A stretch of DNA of 64,000 nucleotides from NCBI GenBank assembly GCA_016195325.1, contig JACPZX010000007.1:37840-101839 (forward strand), given 5' to 3'. The notes beneath the pieces are model-generated. The model was not told where the DNA came from, ran no database searches, and saw only the letters and a program-made list of their open reading frames with translations. The stretch is from Acidobacteriota bacterium (lineage in GTDB: Bacteria > Acidobacteriota > Polarisedimenticolia > JACPZX01). Shown piece after piece: positions 41,915 through 49,093 of the stretch. A program made the translations under genes and the position numbers. The first letter of the stretch is position 1. Each line of letters begins with the position of its first letter.

Positions 41915-43201
41915 GTGAACATCCACCGCAGTCTCACTCTCGTGACGGCGTTCCTGTCGGTTTCCACCGTCGCGCCCGCGCAGCAGCCCGTGCCTCTCTT
42001 CGTCCTGCAGGGGGCGAAAGCCGGCGACAACCTCGGGTACTCCGTCGCCGGGATCGGCGATTTGAACGGCGACGGCACCCCCGATCTCGTCGTGGGCGTG
42101 CCCGCGGCGGATTCCAACGGCCTCACCGACGCGGGAACCGTCGAGGCGTTCTCCGGGGTCGACGGGAGCCCCATCTGGAGCCGTGACGGCTTTCGCGCGA
42201 GCGCGTTCTTCGGGACGGTGGTCGTCGCCATCGGGGATGTCGATGACGACGGCGTGCCCGACGTCGTCGCCGCGGCGCCGGCGTCGCTGGGCCCGGCGGG
42301 AATCGACGGTTACGTCCAGGTGCTGTCCGGAGTCGACGGGAGCGTCGTCCGGGAGATCGATCCGAACGCGGGCGAGGAGCTCTTCGGACTCGGCCTCGCC
42401 GTGGTGGGGGACGTTAACGGCGACCTGGTGGACGACTTCCTCGTCGGCGCGCCCGGCCGCGGAGGCTCGGCCCCCGGGGTCGCGCGCCTGATCTCGGGAG
42501 CCGACGGCCAGGTCCTCCGCACTCTCGCCGCCACCGGCACCGAGCTCGCGTTCGGTCGCGCGGTGGCAGGGGTGGGAGACGTCGACGGCGATCTCGTCCC
42601 CGACTTCCTGATCGGCGCGCCGTACTCGCCGTCGAAGAAGGGGACGGCGTTCGCCGGCGTGGCGCATCTCTTCTCCGGGGCCACCGGGGCGATTCTGCGG
42701 ACGTTCGCCGGAACGAGAGCCGCCGGCTTTCTCGGCCTCGCCGTCGCCGGCCCCGGTGACGTGGACGGGGACGGGGTGCCGGACTACTTCGTGGGATCTT
42801 TCGCGGCGACGGTGGACCACCATCGGAGCGCGGGGAAGATCGTCGCCTACTCCGGGGCGAGCGGGGTGAAGCGGTACGCGCTCAAGGGGCGCGCCACGGG
42901 CGACGTCCTGGGCTCGGCGATCGCGGGGGTCGGGGACGTGGATGGCGACGGGCGGGACGACGTCGCCGTCTCATCACTCGGCCCGGCGAGCGGGGGTCTC
43001 GTGCGCGTCTTCTCGTCGGCGAAGCGATCGATCCTGTTCGCGCACACGGGAAACCCCAACGATCTCGAGCTCCAGGCTCTCTCGGCGATCGGCGACGTGA
43101 GCGGCGACGGCCGCCCCGATCTCGTCGTCGGCGCGTGGAACGCCACCCCCGGCAAGGGGTTCGAGTCCGCCGGCGAGGTGCTCGTCTTCGCGCTTCCGTA
43201 G
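41915..43201 (+). CDS. Secreted FG-GAP/integrin-alpha-like seven-bladed propeller
   Basis: A GTG start after GGAGGG gives 428 residues with a signal peptide. Seven units of the form xGxxVAGxGDVDGDGxPDxxVGAP, each with a DxDxDG-type calcium loop, cover the protein from about residue 35 to the end; seven blades fit an integrin-alpha-like propeller. It may be a calcium-stabilised surface protein. It ends 32 bp before a strong hairpin terminator. Confidence 0.87.
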   Translation: MNIHRSLTLVTAFLSVSTVAPAQQPVPLFVLQGAKAGDNLGYSVAGIGDLNGDGTPDLVVGVPAADSNGLTDAGTVEAFSGVDGSPIWSRDGFRASAFFGTVVVAIGDVDDDGVPDVVAAAPASLGPAGIDGYVQVLSGVDGSVVREIDPNAGEELFGLGLAVVGDVNGDLVDDFLVGAPGRGGSAPGVARLISGADGQVLRTLAATGTELAFGRAVAGVGDVDGDLVPDFLIGAPYSPSKKGTAFAGVAHLFSGATGAILRTFAGTRAAGFLGLAVAGPGDVDGDGVPDYFVGSFAATVDHHRSAGKIVAYSGASGVKRYALKGRATGDVLGSAIAGVGDVDGDGRDDVAVSSLGPASGGLVRVFSSAKRSILFAHTGNPNDLELQALSAIGDVSGDGRPDLVVGAWNATPGKGFESAGEVLVFALP

Positions 43202-43233
43202 GCGGGAAGCGACCCGCGCCGGGCGGACAAAAA

Positions 43234-43265
43234 AAGGGCGCGCATCCGGCGTGACGCGCGCCCTT
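43234..43265. terminator. Bidirectional intrinsic terminator
   Basis: A perfect 10-bp stem (AAGGGCGCGC at 43234-43243, GCGCGCCCTT at 43256-43265) with a 12-base loop lies between convergent genes. An A-run before it serves as the U-tract for minus-strand transcripts; a T/C-rich tract follows for the plus strand. Confidence 0.85.
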
Positions 43266-43297
43266 CTTCCTTCCCTGGATCGATTGGACCGGGTCGC

Positions 43298-43594
43298 TTA
43301 CTTGGCGGGCTTGATCGCGACGACCGCCTGGTGCTCACCCTTCTCGTTGTCCTGGCAGGTCAGGCTGACCTTGTCGCCGGCCTTGAGGTGCTTCGCCTCT
43401 TCGAGGGCGATGCCGGAGACGGGAGCGGTGTGCGACTCGCCCTTCTCGTCCTTCATCGTCATCGTCTTGGCCGCCGCGTCGAACGACACGAACGTCGCGG
43501 TCAGGTCATGCGTCTTCCCCTTCATCTCGCCCGCGGCGGAGAGGGTCAGCGCGGCGACGAACACGAGCACAACGGCGAATGCGAGCTTTCTCAT
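43298..43594 (-). CDS. Small exported protein with a TCQDNEKGEH signature (paralogue A)
   Basis: The ATG at 43594 follows GGAG and gives 98 residues: a signal peptide of about 22 residues, then a compact beta-rich domain (small OB-like). The ending VSLTCQDNEKGEHQAVVAIK is nearly identical to that of the next gene, showing tandem duplication. It reads like a DUF5666/OB-type periplasmic domain, but that assignment is uncertain. It is convergent with the FG-GAP gene across a terminator. Confidence 0.65.
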   Translation of the reverse strand: MRKLAFAVVLVFVAALTLSAAGEMKGKTHDLTATFVSFDAAAKTMTMKDEKGESHTAPVSGIALEEAKHLKAGDKVSLTCQDNEKGEHQAVVAIKPAK

Positions 43595-43691
43595 GTGTTC
43601 TCCTTTTCCAGTGCTTTTTTGGTTGAGCTTGAACTCAGGCGGGGGCTGACGGGACAACATCATACTACATCCCTCACGCCCCGTGGCTGGT

Positions 43692-44003
43692 TCAACCTTC
43701 GGACGGGCGGATCGCGATCACGGACTCGTGCTCCCCTTTCTCGTTGTCCTGGCACGTCAGCGTCACCCTGTCGCCCGATTTGAACTTCCTGGCCGCCTCG
43801 ACTGCGGCACCGGTCAACAGGGCCGTGTGCTTCTGTCCGTCGTCGCCGTTGATCGTGATCGTCTTCGCTTCGAGATCCAGGGCCACGACGATTGCGGTGA
43901 CCTCGTGCGTCTTGCGCGCCCCGTCCGCCGCCACCGACGCGGCGACGCAGACGAAGAAGACACCCAGCAGAACGCTCGACGCTCTCTTCAGCATCTTCGA
44001 CAT
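43692..44003 (-). CDS. Small exported protein with a TCQDNEKGEH signature (paralogue B)
   Basis: The ATG at 44003 (GGGAGG upstream) gives 103 residues with a signal peptide and a domain of the same layout as paralogue A. Shared landmarks are KTHxxTAxxVxxDxxAKTxTxxxxxGxxHTA and the C-terminal TCQDNEKGEH. It transcribes toward paralogue A, 97 bp apart, and away from the sigma-54 promoter region. Confidence 0.65.
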   Translation of the reverse strand: MSKMLKRASSVLLGVFFVCVAASVAADGARKTHEVTAIVVALDLEAKTITINGDDGQKHTALLTGAAVEAARKFKSGDRVTLTCQDNEKGEHESVIAIRPSEG

Positions 44004-44155
44004 GTACGACCTCCCCGCGGGGCGTTCATGGGCTGAACCGATCAGCAGGCATTCGGCGCGCCATGCGCTCCCGCTGGGACGGCGGCTCGCAAGTCGCGCG
44101 CGCCCGTCGTCTGGTGCGGATTGTTCTTGATTGAGCGACGCGGCTGGGACGCGGA

Positions 44156-44207
44156 AGTCCGGATAGTCCGGAGGATTCGAACGCATGTGTGTCGTTCTTT
44201 CCGGACT
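44156..44207. repeat. Three copies of AGTCCGGA, a candidate enhancer-binding array
   Basis: AGTCCGGA occurs at 44156-44163 and 44165-44172 as a tight direct repeat, and again inverted (TCCGGACT) at 44200-44207. The cluster lies about 80-130 bp upstream of the -24 element at 44284, the usual distance for binding sites of sigma-54 enhancer-binding proteins. It sits in the 391-bp non-coding stretch 44004-44394, the only gap longer than 300 bp in the window. Confidence 0.5.
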
Positions 44208-44283
44208 CGCTCGCGTGAGCCGAGGGCGCCGAACCCGACATAACGATTGACGCTTCAACTTCTTGCCGCGATCCGGCGGCCCG

Positions 44284-44298
44284 TGGCACTCATGTTGC
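44284..44298 (+). promoter_or_regulatory. Sigma-54 promoter (-24/-12) for the sortase operon
   Basis: TGGCAC-N5-TTGC matches the core sigma-54 consensus exactly, with the required spacing of GG and GC. It lies 96 bp upstream of the sortase-substrate gene and points toward it. The rest of the 391-bp gap holds the upstream AGTCCGGA repeats and no convincing open frame or RNA gene. Confidence 0.7.
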
Positions 44299-44394
44299 CT
44301 CCTGTGATGGCAACCAGCTCATGACTCCGGTTCGCGGGTCGGTGGTTCCCGCGGTCGCAAAGGGTGCGCCGGAGTCGTGCTTGGAGGTGACGTC

Positions 44395-44952
44395 ATGAAG
44401 AAGGCGTGGCTGCTCTTCGCCGTCCTCGTCGTATCGGCTGCGGCGCTGACCCTTGCGTTGGCTCAGAGCCCGGCCGGAGACAGCGCGTCCACCCCCGCAC
44501 CGGCTCCACCCTCGACCCTCAGCGGCGCCACGATCGTCACGGTGAGCCCCACCTCGATCGCGGTGAAGACCGATCCCGGTGGTCAGATCTCGCTCGTGAC
44601 CGATACGGGCACCGTCATGCCGGCGGAGCCGAAAGTCGGAGATGGCGTCGACGTCGAGTACGAAATGAGCCCGTCGGGTCGGATGCGGGCCGTCCGTGTG
44701 ACAGGCACTGCGGGGGGTGGGACCGTTCCCCCGTCCCAGAGCGCGACGACTTCGCCGCAGGACACGGCGCCGCCGCCGCAGAGCGAGGACGGTCGGCAGG
44801 CGAACTCGCAGACCAGGCAGATGCCGAAGACCGCCAGCCTGCTGCCGCTCGCGGCATTGTTCGGCGTGCTGTCGATCACGGCGTCTCTGGCGCTGCGGGC
44901 TTCCTCCCGCTCGCGTCGTCGGCTCACTTCGATCGGAAGGATCGACGCGTGA
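44395..44952 (+). CDS. Exported sortase-substrate protein with LPxTG-like sorting signal
   Basis: The ATG at 44395 follows TTGGAGG and gives 185 residues. The N-terminus is a signal peptide (cleavage near residue 25). Residues 40-105 form a small beta domain, followed by a Pro/Gln/Ser-rich linker. The C-terminus has a sorting signal: MPKTAS (143-148), a hydrophobic helix of about 20 residues, and the basic tail RSRRR. This matches the LPxTG/LPxTA tripartite signal with Met for Leu. The next gene encodes a sortase, so this is its probable dedicated substrate. Confidence 0.75.
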   Translation: MKKAWLLFAVLVVSAAALTLALAQSPAGDSASTPAPAPPSTLSGATIVTVSPTSIAVKTDPGGQISLVTDTGTVMPAEPKVGDGVDVEYEMSPSGRMRAVRVTGTAGGGTVPPSQSATTSPQDTAPPPQSEDGRQANSQTRQMPKTASLLPLAALFGVLSITASLALRASSRSRRRLTSIGRIDA

Positions 44953-44986
44953 GGGTGATCCGGAGCTGAACACCGTGGAGGAGCCG

Positions 44987-45682
44987 ATGCCCGCTGGGCA
45001 CTCGGCTCCTCTGCACTCTTTCTCCACGTCTGCGCTCCGGTGGATCGAGCGGGGGTTTCTGGCCGTCGGTCTGCTTCTGCTCTCCACCGCCGCCGCCGGG
45101 ATGCTAAATCGCGAGTGGAGCCAGGAACACGATGCGCGCTGGCTCGAGGCCGCGCGTCGGGAACCCGCTGCGCCGGCACGGCGGCCGCGGGAGAACGACG
45201 TCGTCGGCCGAATCGAGATCGATCGCATCGGTCTGTCGGTGTCGGTGCGCGAGGGAGACGGGGCGCGGGTTCTCCGCGTGGCCGCCGGGCATCCTCCGGC
45301 GACTCCGCTTCCAGGTGAAAACGGGAACGTCGTCGTCGCGGGCCATCGCGACTCCTCTTTCAGAACCCTGAAGGAAATTCGTCCGGGAGACCGCGTGCGC
45401 TTTTCGACGCCGTGGCACGTCTACGAGTACGTCGTCGCGCACACCTCGATTGTCGCCGCCGAGCGGATGAGTGTCCTCGACCCGACCCCACAGAACACGC
45501 TCACGCTGATCACCTGCTACCCGTTCGGGTTCATCGGCCCGGCTCCGCAGCGGTTCATCGTCCGAGCGCTCGAGGTCGACCGCTCGCACGACGCGGAAGC
45601 GGAGGCCGGGACCGCGCGACGTCCACCGATGGTGACAGCGAATCGGGTCGCTCGCAGCGCGCGACGCGGGGCAAGTCGTTGA
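44987..45682 (+). CDS. Class D-type sortase
   Basis: The ATG at 44987 follows GGAGGAG; the longer frame upstream is a shadow of the substrate gene. The 231-residue product has an N-terminal membrane anchor (about residues 23-44) and a sortase domain from about 72. The catalytic triad is His120 (GHRDS), Cys177 (LITCYPF) and Arg189 (PQRFIV). The short domain and the TLITCYPF/GPAPQRFI context fit class D/E sortases. In Gram-negative bacteria such sortases process one adjacent substrate, here the gene 34 bp upstream. Confidence 0.88.
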   Translation: MPAGHSAPLHSFSTSALRWIERGFLAVGLLLLSTAAAGMLNREWSQEHDARWLEAARREPAAPARRPRENDVVGRIEIDRIGLSVSVREGDGARVLRVAAGHPPATPLPGENGNVVVAGHRDSSFRTLKEIRPGDRVRFSTPWHVYEYVVAHTSIVAAERMSVLDPTPQNTLTLITCYPFGFIGPAPQRFIVRALEVDRSHDAEAEAGTARRPPMVTANRVARSARRGASR

Positions 45683-45762
45683 GTTTCCGCGGTGGCATCG
45701 CCATTGCTGAAGACGGCGGTACGACGGGCGCTTCAGCCCGTCGAAACTGACGAGGTGACACG

Positions 45763-46800
45763 ATGCGCACAGGAATCTCACGATCGATCGCGACCCTCGC
45801 GGTCGCTCTCGCTCTGACGCTGAGCGGCGTGCTCGTCTCCCCCGCAGAGGCGGGCGTTTCGTTCGATCTCTTCTACTCCAACCTGAGCCCGCACGGGAAC
45901 TGGCAGGTCTCCGCCCAGTACGGCAGGGTCTGGCGGCCGTCGGTGGCTGCTGTGGACTGGAGCCCGTATATCGACGGACACTGGGTCTACACCGATCTCG
46001 GATGGAGCTGGGTCTCCGACTATGCCTGGGGAGCCATTCCGTATCATTACGGCACCTGGGTGGCCGATTCCGCATTCGGCTGGGTGTGGGTGCCCGGCTA
46101 CACCTGGGCCCCCGCGTGGGTCACGTTCAGATCGGGGCCTGACTACATCGGGTGGGCCCCGGTGGCCCCGGGATTCGCCGTCGGCGTCTCCGTCGGACTC
46201 GCGTTGCCGGCCCCATCCAGCTTCGTCTTCGTTTCCTGCCACGACTTCCTCACGCCGAGCCTGCATGGGTCCGTCCTCCCTTACTCGAGGGCGACGGTCG
46301 TCTTCAACAACACACGGGTCGTGAACAATCTCTCGGTTCAGAACAACGTCGTCGTGAACCGCGGGCTGAACGTGACCACGATCGAGCGCGCGAGCGGACG
46401 GAGGGTCGAGGCCGTGCCGATCGAGCGCGTGGGCCGCGTGGCCTCGGAGGGGCGCTTCAACCGATCCGACATCGCCGTCGGCAGGCGCGGATCGCGGAAC
46501 GGTCTTCGCGCCGCCGAGCCGGTGCCCGCGAGCCGGCCGCTTCCCGGTTCGGGCCATCGACGTGACGGGCAGGGTTCGAATCCTCCCAGCGCCACGCGCC
46601 ACTCGACCATCAGCCCGACGCGTCCGTCGGGCAGGACATCCGTCGTCTCGAGTGCTCCACCCCCGCGACGAGTCGCCAGCCGCCCCGAGGCGAGAATCTC
46701 TCGCGGGCTCTCGCACCCGGGCGTGCGGCCGGTGCCGAACAGGTCGAGCCATCCCTCCGCGAAAGACCCGCCATCGCGCAAGCCCCACGAATCCCGATAG
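45763..46800 (+). CDS. Exported DUF6600-like protein with Trp/Tyr-rich domain and basic tail
   Basis: The 345-residue protein has a signal peptide (cleavage near residue 30), then a domain rich in W, Y and G (FYSNLSPHGNWQVS, HGTWVADSAFGWVWVPGYTWAPAWV) typical of DUF6600/YXWGxW-type secreted proteins that often accompany FecR or surface systems. Residues ~220-345 are low complexity (Arg, Ser, Pro) and probably disordered. It lies 80 bp downstream of the sortase gene on the same strand and is likely in the same operon. Function unknown. Confidence 0.72.
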   Translation: MRTGISRSIATLAVALALTLSGVLVSPAEAGVSFDLFYSNLSPHGNWQVSAQYGRVWRPSVAAVDWSPYIDGHWVYTDLGWSWVSDYAWGAIPYHYGTWVADSAFGWVWVPGYTWAPAWVTFRSGPDYIGWAPVAPGFAVGVSVGLALPAPSSFVFVSCHDFLTPSLHGSVLPYSRATVVFNNTRVVNNLSVQNNVVVNRGLNVTTIERASGRRVEAVPIERVGRVASEGRFNRSDIAVGRRGSRNGLRAAEPVPASRPLPGSGHRRDGQGSNPPSATRHSTISPTRPSGRTSVVSSAPPPRRVASRPEARISRGLSHPGVRPVPNRSSHPSAKDPPSRKPHESR

Positions 46801-46841
46801 GCGGAAAACCCGGCAGGAACGAAAGAACGAAAGGAGGTCTC

Positions 46842-47522
46842 ATGCGCGCACTCATTAGAACGTGCATCGCGTTGCTCGTCGTGAGCCCCGTGTTCGCCCT
46901 CGGCCCGAAGGACACCAAGCGGCTCCACGACGCGGAGACGGTTCTCACGGACTCCGTGACCGCGCCTGACAGGGGGATCCCGCAGGGTCTCCTGGAGCGG
47001 GCCGAGTGCATCGGCGTCTTCCCGGGAGTAAAGAAGGGCGCCTTCATCGTCGGCGGGAAGTTCGGGAGGGGTGTCTTCACCTGCCGTACGAAGGACGGCA
47101 CGATGGGGGCCCCCGCGTTCTTCTCGATTGGGGGGGGGAGCTTCGGCTGGCAGTTCGGAGGCCAGGAGGCCGACCTCGTGCTCCTGATCATGAACGAGGA
47201 CGGCGTGAAGCATCTCCTCCAGGATCACTTCACGATCGGCGGCGAGCTCTCCGCGGCAGCCGGCCCCGTCGGCCGAACGACGGACGCCGCGACGGACGCC
47301 CAGCTCCACGCGGAGATGCTCTCGTGGTCGCGCTCGCGCGGCCTCTTCCTCGGGGCGTCGCTCGAGGGGGCGGTTCTCAATCAGACGAAGAAAGCCAACG
47401 AGAGCCTTTACGGGAAGCCGGTGACCGCGAAGGAGGTGCTCGTCGATCAGAGCGTCGGCGTTACCGCGCCGGCGAAATCATTCGTGGCCGTGGCGACGAA
47501 GGACTCCCGTCGATCGTCCTGA
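46842..47522 (+). CDS. SYLF-domain lipid-binding protein (Ysc84 type)
   Basis: A strong AAAGGAGG precedes the ATG. The 226-residue protein has a signal peptide and the SYLF signature (RAECIGVFPGVKKGAFIVGGKFGRGVFTCR, with GAPAFFSIGGGSFGWQFGGQEADLVLLIM). SYLF domains bind phosphoinositides in eukaryotes; bacterial members are exported and of unknown role. It is the last gene of the plus-strand envelope operon and is convergent with the mbtH gene. Confidence 0.88.
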   Translation: MRALIRTCIALLVVSPVFALGPKDTKRLHDAETVLTDSVTAPDRGIPQGLLERAECIGVFPGVKKGAFIVGGKFGRGVFTCRTKDGTMGAPAFFSIGGGSFGWQFGGQEADLVLLIMNEDGVKHLLQDHFTIGGELSAAAGPVGRTTDAATDAQLHAEMLSWSRSRGLFLGASLEGAVLNQTKKANESLYGKPVTAKEVLVDQSVGVTAPAKSFVAVATKDSRRSS

Positions 47523-47545
47523 CGCTCGGGCCTGCGGCCGCTGAG

Positions 47546-47761
47546 TCAGCTCTTCGCGTCCATCTGCTTGCGGAGGCTCAGCGGCCGCATGTCGGTCCAG
47601 ACCTCCTTCACGTGCGCGAGGCACTCGGCCTTCGTGCCGCTCTTTCCGGCCTCGCGCCAGCCGGCCGGGATGTCCCGGTCCGCCGGCCAGATCGAGTACT
47701 GCTCCTCGTGGTTGACCACGACGCGGTAGATCGTCTTGTCATCCGGATCGTCGCTGAACAT
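47546..47761 (-). CDS. mbtH: MbtH-family NRPS accessory protein
   Basis: The 71-residue protein shows the family pattern: [33 protein letters not shown]..[14 protein letters not shown] with the conserved Trp residues and the SIWP and PxGW motifs. MbtH proteins bind NRPS adenylation domains and are needed for their solubility or activity. It lies 33 bp downstream of the MFS gene and closes the NRPS operon, which supports its role with the upstream megasynthase. Confidence 0.95.
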   Translation of the reverse strand: MFSDDPDDKTIYRVVVNHEEQYSIWPADRDIPAGWREAGKSGTKAECLAHVKEVWTDMRPLSLRKQMDAKS

Positions 47762-47794
47762 GCGCTCCTCCCTGTCCGTGAATCGTGAATGAAC

Positions 47795-49093
47795 TCATCC
47801 TGACACTTCCGCGGGGATCGGCGCCCGCGCGATCGCCGCCTCGTCGTCGAGCCGCCGGAGGGGCTGGAAGATCCCGCCCGCCATCGCGGTCGCGATGCTG
47901 AGCGCCCCCGAGAGGACCAAGATCACCGCGATCCCCCGCTTCGGCCCGGCGCCCACGACGGCGCCGAACACGGGCACGAGCGCGCCGCCGCGCGCCATCA
48001 GCGGCTCGAAGACCCGATCGGCGAGCGGCCCCGCGACGAGCGAGGCAAGGGGCATCGCCGACATCGCCAGGGTGACGCGCGCGGAGAAGACGCGCCCCTG
48101 GAGATCGGCAGGGACCGCTCTCTGCCAGATCACCTGGCTCGATCCCGATTGCAGTGGCAGCGTGAAGAAGAAGACGAAGGCCGCCGCCCCGAGCCAGAGG
48201 GTGGACGAGGTCATTCCGGCGGCCGCGACGGCCACGCCCGAGCCGCCGGCAAAGAGGGCCGCGCCGAGGGCCGGCCGTCGGGGACCTCCCCACACGCTCA
48301 TGATCGCGCTCCCCGCGATCATCCCCACCCCGCCGAGCGAGAGGAGGGTACCGAGGGCCGCGGGTGAGGCGATGCCGAGCACCAGCGGCGTGAAGAGCAC
48401 CGAGGCCAGCTCGGCGAAGAAGTTCACCACGGCGAACAAGAGGAGGAGCGCCGCCAGCCCGCTTCGCGAGAAGATGTACTTCCATCCGAACGGGAGATCG
48501 CGCCAGTAGCTCGTGGGCGCCGGTCCGTCCCCGGCGCGCCCCGGGATCGCCGCGAAGGAGAGCATCAGCGCCGAGAAGAGGAAGCTCGCGAAATCGAGCG
48601 CCGTGATCCCGGCGAGGCCGATCCAGTCGACGAGCGCCCCCGCGACGACCGGGGCGGCGATTTGGGACGCGGCCTGCGCGAGGTTCGTCAACCCGCTTGC
48701 GCGCCCCAGCTGCTCGCGCGGAACGATCTGCGTCACCACCGCGGAATAGGCGGGGAACTGGAAGGCGGCGACGCTCGACGTGAAGGCGACGATGACGCAG
48801 GCGTGCATCAGCGACAGCGATTCGGTCCACGCGAGGAAACCCACGGCGGCGGTCGCTGCGGCCCCGGCCAGATCGCAGGCGATCAGGAGCCGCTTCCGGT
48901 TCCAGCGATCGATGAGCGGGCCGGCGAGCGGCAGGACGACGAGGGGAGGGACCGCCGCGCAGAAGATGACGAGGGCGTACTGCGTCGTCGAGTCGCTCCG
49001 GAGGAAGATCCATACCCCCAGGGAGAAGGCGGTGAGCCCCGAACCGACGAGCGAGACGATCAGCCCGACCCACACGAAGGCGAAGGCGCGCAT
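47795..49093 (-). CDS. MFS transporter, EntS-like exporter
   Basis: The start at 49093 overlaps the LarA-like stop by one base (TGATG). The 432-residue protein has twelve hydrophobic segments and the MFS loop motif GPLIDRWNRKRLL between TM2 and TM3. It resembles the DHA3/EntS group that exports siderophores and peptide products. Position inside the NRPS operon indicates export of the peptide or self-protection. Confidence 0.87.
   Translation of the reverse strand: MRAFAFVWVGLIVSLVGSGLTAFSLGVWIFLRSDSTTQYALVIFCAAVPPLVVLPLAGPLIDRWNRKRLLIACDLAGAAATAAVGFLAWTESLSLMHACVIVAFTSSVAAFQFPAYSAVVTQIVPREQLGRASGLTNLAQAASQIAAPVVAGALVDWIGLAGITALDFASFLFSALMLSFAAIPGRAGDGPAPTSYWRDLPFGWKYIFSRSGLAALLLLFAVVNFFAELASVLFTPLVLGIASPAALGTLLSLGGVGMIAGSAIMSVWGGPRRPALGAALFAGGSGVAVAAAGMTSSTLWLGAAAFVFFFTLPLQSGSSQVIWQRAVPADLQGRVFSARVTLAMSAMPLASLVAGPLADRVFEPLMARGGALVPVFGAVVGAGPKRGIAVILVLSGALSIATAMAGGIFQPLRRLDDEAAIARAPIPAEVSG

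Noticed and set aside
44026-44289. An 87-residue minus-strand open frame in the large intergenic region
   Set aside because: It has no ribosome binding site, no recognisable domain and low-complexity composition, and overlaps the regulatory elements.
46573-46583. tRNA-like T-arm sequence GGTTCGAATCC
   Set aside because: The arm does not pair beyond three bases, no acceptor or anticodon stem can be folded around it, and it lies inside the DUF6600-like coding frame.
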